From the NCBI GenBank assembly GCA_003024785.1, contig PUQB01000105.1, forward strand, positions 372,001 through 436,000: DNA of 64,000 nucleotides, given 5' to 3'. How positions within the stretch are numbered: position 1 is the stretch's first letter; the number at the start of each line of letters is the position of its first letter. The DNA is from Selaginella tamariscina. Lineage: Eukaryota > Streptophyta > Lycopodiopsida > Selaginellales > Selaginellaceae. The notes beneath the pieces were generated by a model. The model saw nothing but the letters and a program-made list of their open reading frames with translations, was not told the DNA's origin and ran no database searches. A program made the translations under genes and the position numbers. Positions 60,640-64,000 of this stretch are shown here, piece after piece.

Positions 60640-61291
60640 TAGTGTACTTATTAAACTTATTACCGTTAAACTTAACCTTTATATAAATTAAACTATTTTA
60701 AACAGTGCGATCCACACACACGCACACATACACACACAATGATGCCACATTGTGGAGAGACAGTATATCATGGCTTTGCCTGCAGGCAGAAATATCAAAC
60801 TCAGCATCCCAAGCCATATAGCATGATTCATACTAGTGCGTGCAAGTTCTTACACTGAACATAATCAATATTCACTAATTATATACTAAACAATACTTAT
60901 TATCATAATTTTCTCAGATTAACTATATAATAATTTTGTTTTTTGTACAACTCAAATGGTATATGCACGCGTGTGTGACACAAGTTGCAATCATCCAAAC
61001 CATGCCTTGGGCAATGCTTTTTGTTTACAGTGCAAGCAATGATTTAAACCTTATTCCAAGAATATTCCACTTTTTGACAGTATACCAATAAAAATAAATA
61101 AATAAATTAATTAATTAATTATTATATATATATATATATATATATAAAAGCCCGTGGTATGTCAATTCTTTCAGAAATGGAGATTTGACAGAACAGAAGG
61201 AGAGAAAAAATGCAGCTTTTGGATGTATGCACGGTAAACAGGAAAAGCCAGTAGTACCTCTCCCACATTCTTCTGTGTTACTTTGTTTTTT

Positions 61292-61325
<34 letters not shown>

Positions 61326-62735
61326 GTACATATGTGTGCTTCTTATTCATTAAATAGCTATATAACGTTTTCTTCATCATTTAAATACATCTGAATATAT
61401 GGTACATCCGTTTTACATCACGCAGTAAGTTCTATTCACTATGACATATTTAAATATTTTATTTTATTTTTAAAAATGCGTATTAATAATGGAATATGAG
61501 AAACAAGAGTGAACCTATTTAATAATTGATTAGTATTAATTTAGGGATTTAATTTTAATAATGTAGACTTCAGACAGACAGATGTTTCAGAATCAGAGCA
61601 AGCAATATTTAAATAGAATAAATAAATAAATCATAGAGAATGATTAGAGAATTGCAATGTACTTTCTGTGGGGTCATATTGGTATATATATATTGGTGGA
61701 ATTTTTTAATTTAAAACATTATTTACAAAGTTTTGTCTTATCATCAATTTAAAAATAAATTATATAATTTATGTGTCTGCATGCACAGTATGAAATGTTT
61801 AGAAGCTCCCAAACATATTACAACCATGTGGAAGCATATGGGGTTGTTTAAAACTCATTAATTAATTTAATAATTATTAAAAAACTTAATTTATAAAGCA
61901 TACATAGCCATAGATTATGATCTGTCCCTATGTAGATAAAAATTCCCATATGAGCACATGGTTTTCCTTTTCATATATTGTGAAATATTCATTTAAACGT
62001 TGTCACCATTTATTTAATTTAAATGGCAATCTTTGTATATGGTACAAGGTTTTCCATATGCCCTACGTTGACAGCCTACATAACGTTGATTTATGCATCC
62101 CACAAGCATGAAGAACATTCCTTAGAATCTTTAGATTATTATGAAAATCTTGATGTTTTAAAAACATAATAACATGAGTGAAAATGACGCAATAGTAGTA
62201 ACCTTCACCGACCAGTATATTAATATTTATTACAACAAAAAGTTTAATTATTATGGATATAAAATATCCTTCATTTAATCTTCAAATGTGGTGAATTAAA
62301 TTCACCGGATTCGAACCGTGTACCATTTTAACGGTCTTTTTACTGCGACGGACCGTAAGTCCGTTTCTCCGTCCGTCAGTCTGATCTAGTGACCGGTGGG
62401 TAAATGGTACTTTCTTCTTTTTCACTGAATGGTAAAGCAAAAAGAAGAAAAGCATGCACACGGGACACAAACGGGCTTTTGTTCTTCGTTGTATATACAG
62501 AGTTCACTTGATCAGATCGGGAAATCACTAATTTGGTTGCAAATTATCGATTAATTACACTGCTTCTTGTTTAATTCAAAGCTCTGTGGGTTTGATTTGC
62601 TATATACAAACCAAATGCAGATTGGGAGCTCATATATGGCGTTTGAATCGAAATGTAACAATACCATCATATTTTTTTCCCTCAATTATTGTTTTTTTCA
62701 TGTTTTTTCATATAATTCCATACATGGTGTTGCAG
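60640..62735. other. Intergenic region, no gene recognised
   Basis: AT-rich with an (AT)n run at 61121-61146 and (CA)n at 61297-61324. A short GC-richer patch at 62285-62410 holds a hairpin and a tRNA T-arm-like phrase. Confidence 0.55.
62285..62410 (-). other. tRNA-like/SINE-like patch with hairpin
   Basis: Minus strand contains ACGGTTCGAATCCGGT (T-arm/B-box pattern) at about 62300-62320 and a perfect 6-base stem ACGGAC/GTCCGT (62348-62353, 62359-62364) with a 5-base loop. No convincing A box or acceptor stem, so this is not called as a tRNA. Confidence 0.3.
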
Positions 62736-63035
62736 ATATGGAGGAATTTGTGTATACAGTGATGAACAGTTGCTGAGGATGCCGTGTTGGAAATGCTGTT
62801 TAGATTGCAAAAGATTGCACGAATGGCATCTACGTGGTTAAAATTCGGGCAGTTTAGTGGATTTAGAACATCAATCTTCAAGATAGGCAAATTTTCTTTA
62901 CTTGATTAATCTCACCCTTTCCCCCTTTTCTACCCTTTTCTTATCTCCATTTGTATGTGTGTAATACATGTATTGCGTGTGTGTTTTTAATATGACGTGT
63001 TTGCTTGAGGCTTACATCTTCTCGTCTTTCTTCAG

Positions 63036-63261
63036 TTATCTGCCAGCAGCTTATGCAGCACAAAGAGTTTCAATGCAAGGTAGATGTAGGACTACGAAGG
63101 TACGTGTCTTGCGTGCGTGTGACATGTGTATGTGTGTAGATGTGTATACATCAAATATGCATTTATTTGCTTCTTTAATAGAAGGTTACTGGCGTGGGAC
63201 GAAGGCATGAGCTACGGGACCGGCGAATTGAGCTCGAGCAAGATGTATGTGTTTTGTAAAT

Positions 63262-63297
<36 letters not shown>

Positions 63298-64000
63298 ATA
63301 ATATATATATATATATATATAGGTTGCACAATTGAGGAGGAAGCTGATTAACGAAGAAAATGTGCATAAGGCACTTGAAAGAGCTTTAATCGGCCCATTG
63401 GCTCATTCCCAGAGTTCCACAATACCTCCCACCAAGGTACATATTCTTGCTAAGTTTATTACTTTTGATGAATTAATATATAAGTTCGCATATTTAAATT
63501 TATTAAACTATAATTTGCTACTTTTGATATAATATATATATATAATATATTATATATATATATGCAGAGATATCTATGCTAGTATTTACATTAAACCATA
63601 TTGATTCATCTATATTTAGTTCTACACACGCACGCACACGCACACGCACACATAGTTTTACATAATGCAATGTATTGATATGTTTTAATTCAGACACGTA
63701 AACTACTAGCTGAGGTGGCCGTACTAGAGGAGGAAGTTGTACGGCTGGAGGACCGTGTCCTCTACCTACAGCAGGACTTAACCGATGAAGCATTTACACA
63801 TCGATGTTTACAAACCAACAACAAACCGAGCACTTAAACACAAGCAGTTTACCATTGGAGATAGTAAGAGATATGCACCAGTTAAGAAGGATGTCTTAAT
63901 TGCACAGCTTTTACCTGAGGCTAAACAAGAGGATATCCCAAAGAAGAAAGGCTTACAACTTCAAAAAGCTTCATTGCAAATGAGCTCCCTTCTAATGGTA
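63036..64000 (+). CDS. Ternary complex factor MIP1 leucine-zipper / DUF547-family protein, 5' part
   Basis: Exons 63036-63099 (tentative), 63182-63244, 63323-63436 and 63694 onward. It encodes RRHELRDRRIELEQD, VAQLRRKLINEENVHKALER and RKLLAEVAVLEEEVVRLEDR with LYLQQDLTDEAF, the coiled-coil N-terminal domain (Lzipper-MIP1) of plant proteins that carry a C-terminal DUF547. The DUF547 would lie beyond the window. Role is poorly known; some members bind MADS-type factors. In the last exon the frame meets TAA at 63835-63837, while shifting by one base there reopens it (KHKQFTIGDSKRYAPVKKDV and onward to 64000). This is a probable indel or missed intron. The true start codon is not identified; the stretch 62737-62880 before it has no clear exon. 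Confidence 0.7.
63265..63322. repeat. (CT)n(AT)n microsatellite in an intron of the MIP1-type gene
   Basis: CT run 63265-63291, short break, AT run 63299-63321 ending in the acceptor AG directly before exon 63323. Confidence 0.93.

Overview
The window is nuclear DNA of a land plant. It has spliced genes with short GT-AG introns, two intronless PPR genes, a class II HD-Zip gene, a nucleolar Pumilio gene, plastid-type methyltransferases and Ty3/gypsy LTR retrotransposons. The PPR repeats (AYAQNGH signatures, almost all about 31 residues) and the short introns resemble lycophytes such as Selaginella. That placement is inference and no marker in the window proves it.

Layout. 1-1735: 5' part of a minus-strand Ty3/gypsy element cut by the window edge. 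1736-6356: AT-rich DNA with no gene. 6357-29000: gene island holding a HAD phosphatase (-), a decayed bestrophin/VCCN-like channel gene (-), PUM24 (+), HD-Zip II (-), an unknown tail-anchored protein (-), two tandem UbiE-type methyltransferases (-) and a PPR gene (-). 29170-50311: nested retroelement cluster. 50312-57866: AT-rich DNA holding one mosaic of gene fragments near 53 kb. 57867-64000: second PPR gene (+), uncertain exons near 60.4 kb, and the 5' part of a MIP1 leucine-zipper (DUF547-family) gene (+) that runs off the edge.

The cluster can be read in layers. Gypsy element 1 (+) was entered in its gag by a 7.2-kb LTR element that has PBS, PPT, two 1.75-kb LTRs and a 5-bp target duplication but no coding capacity (a LARD-type non-autonomous element). 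An inverted piece of the same LARD family lies between gag and protease of element 1, and an older LARD copy cuts element 1 inside RNase H. Gypsy element 2 (-) then inserted into the LTR of that older LARD, again with a visible 5-bp duplication.

Two themes cross the window. Compound (CT)n/(AT)n/(CA)n microsatellites sit in introns and flanks of the gene islands and are nearly absent from the retroelement cluster and AT-rich deserts. Several conserved genes show single-base frame conflicts, and the young LARD LTR pair differs mostly by short indels, so some apparent breaks may be uncorrected sequence errors. The genes do not form a pathway; housekeeping, regulatory and organelle-targeted genes are interspersed, as is usual in plants.
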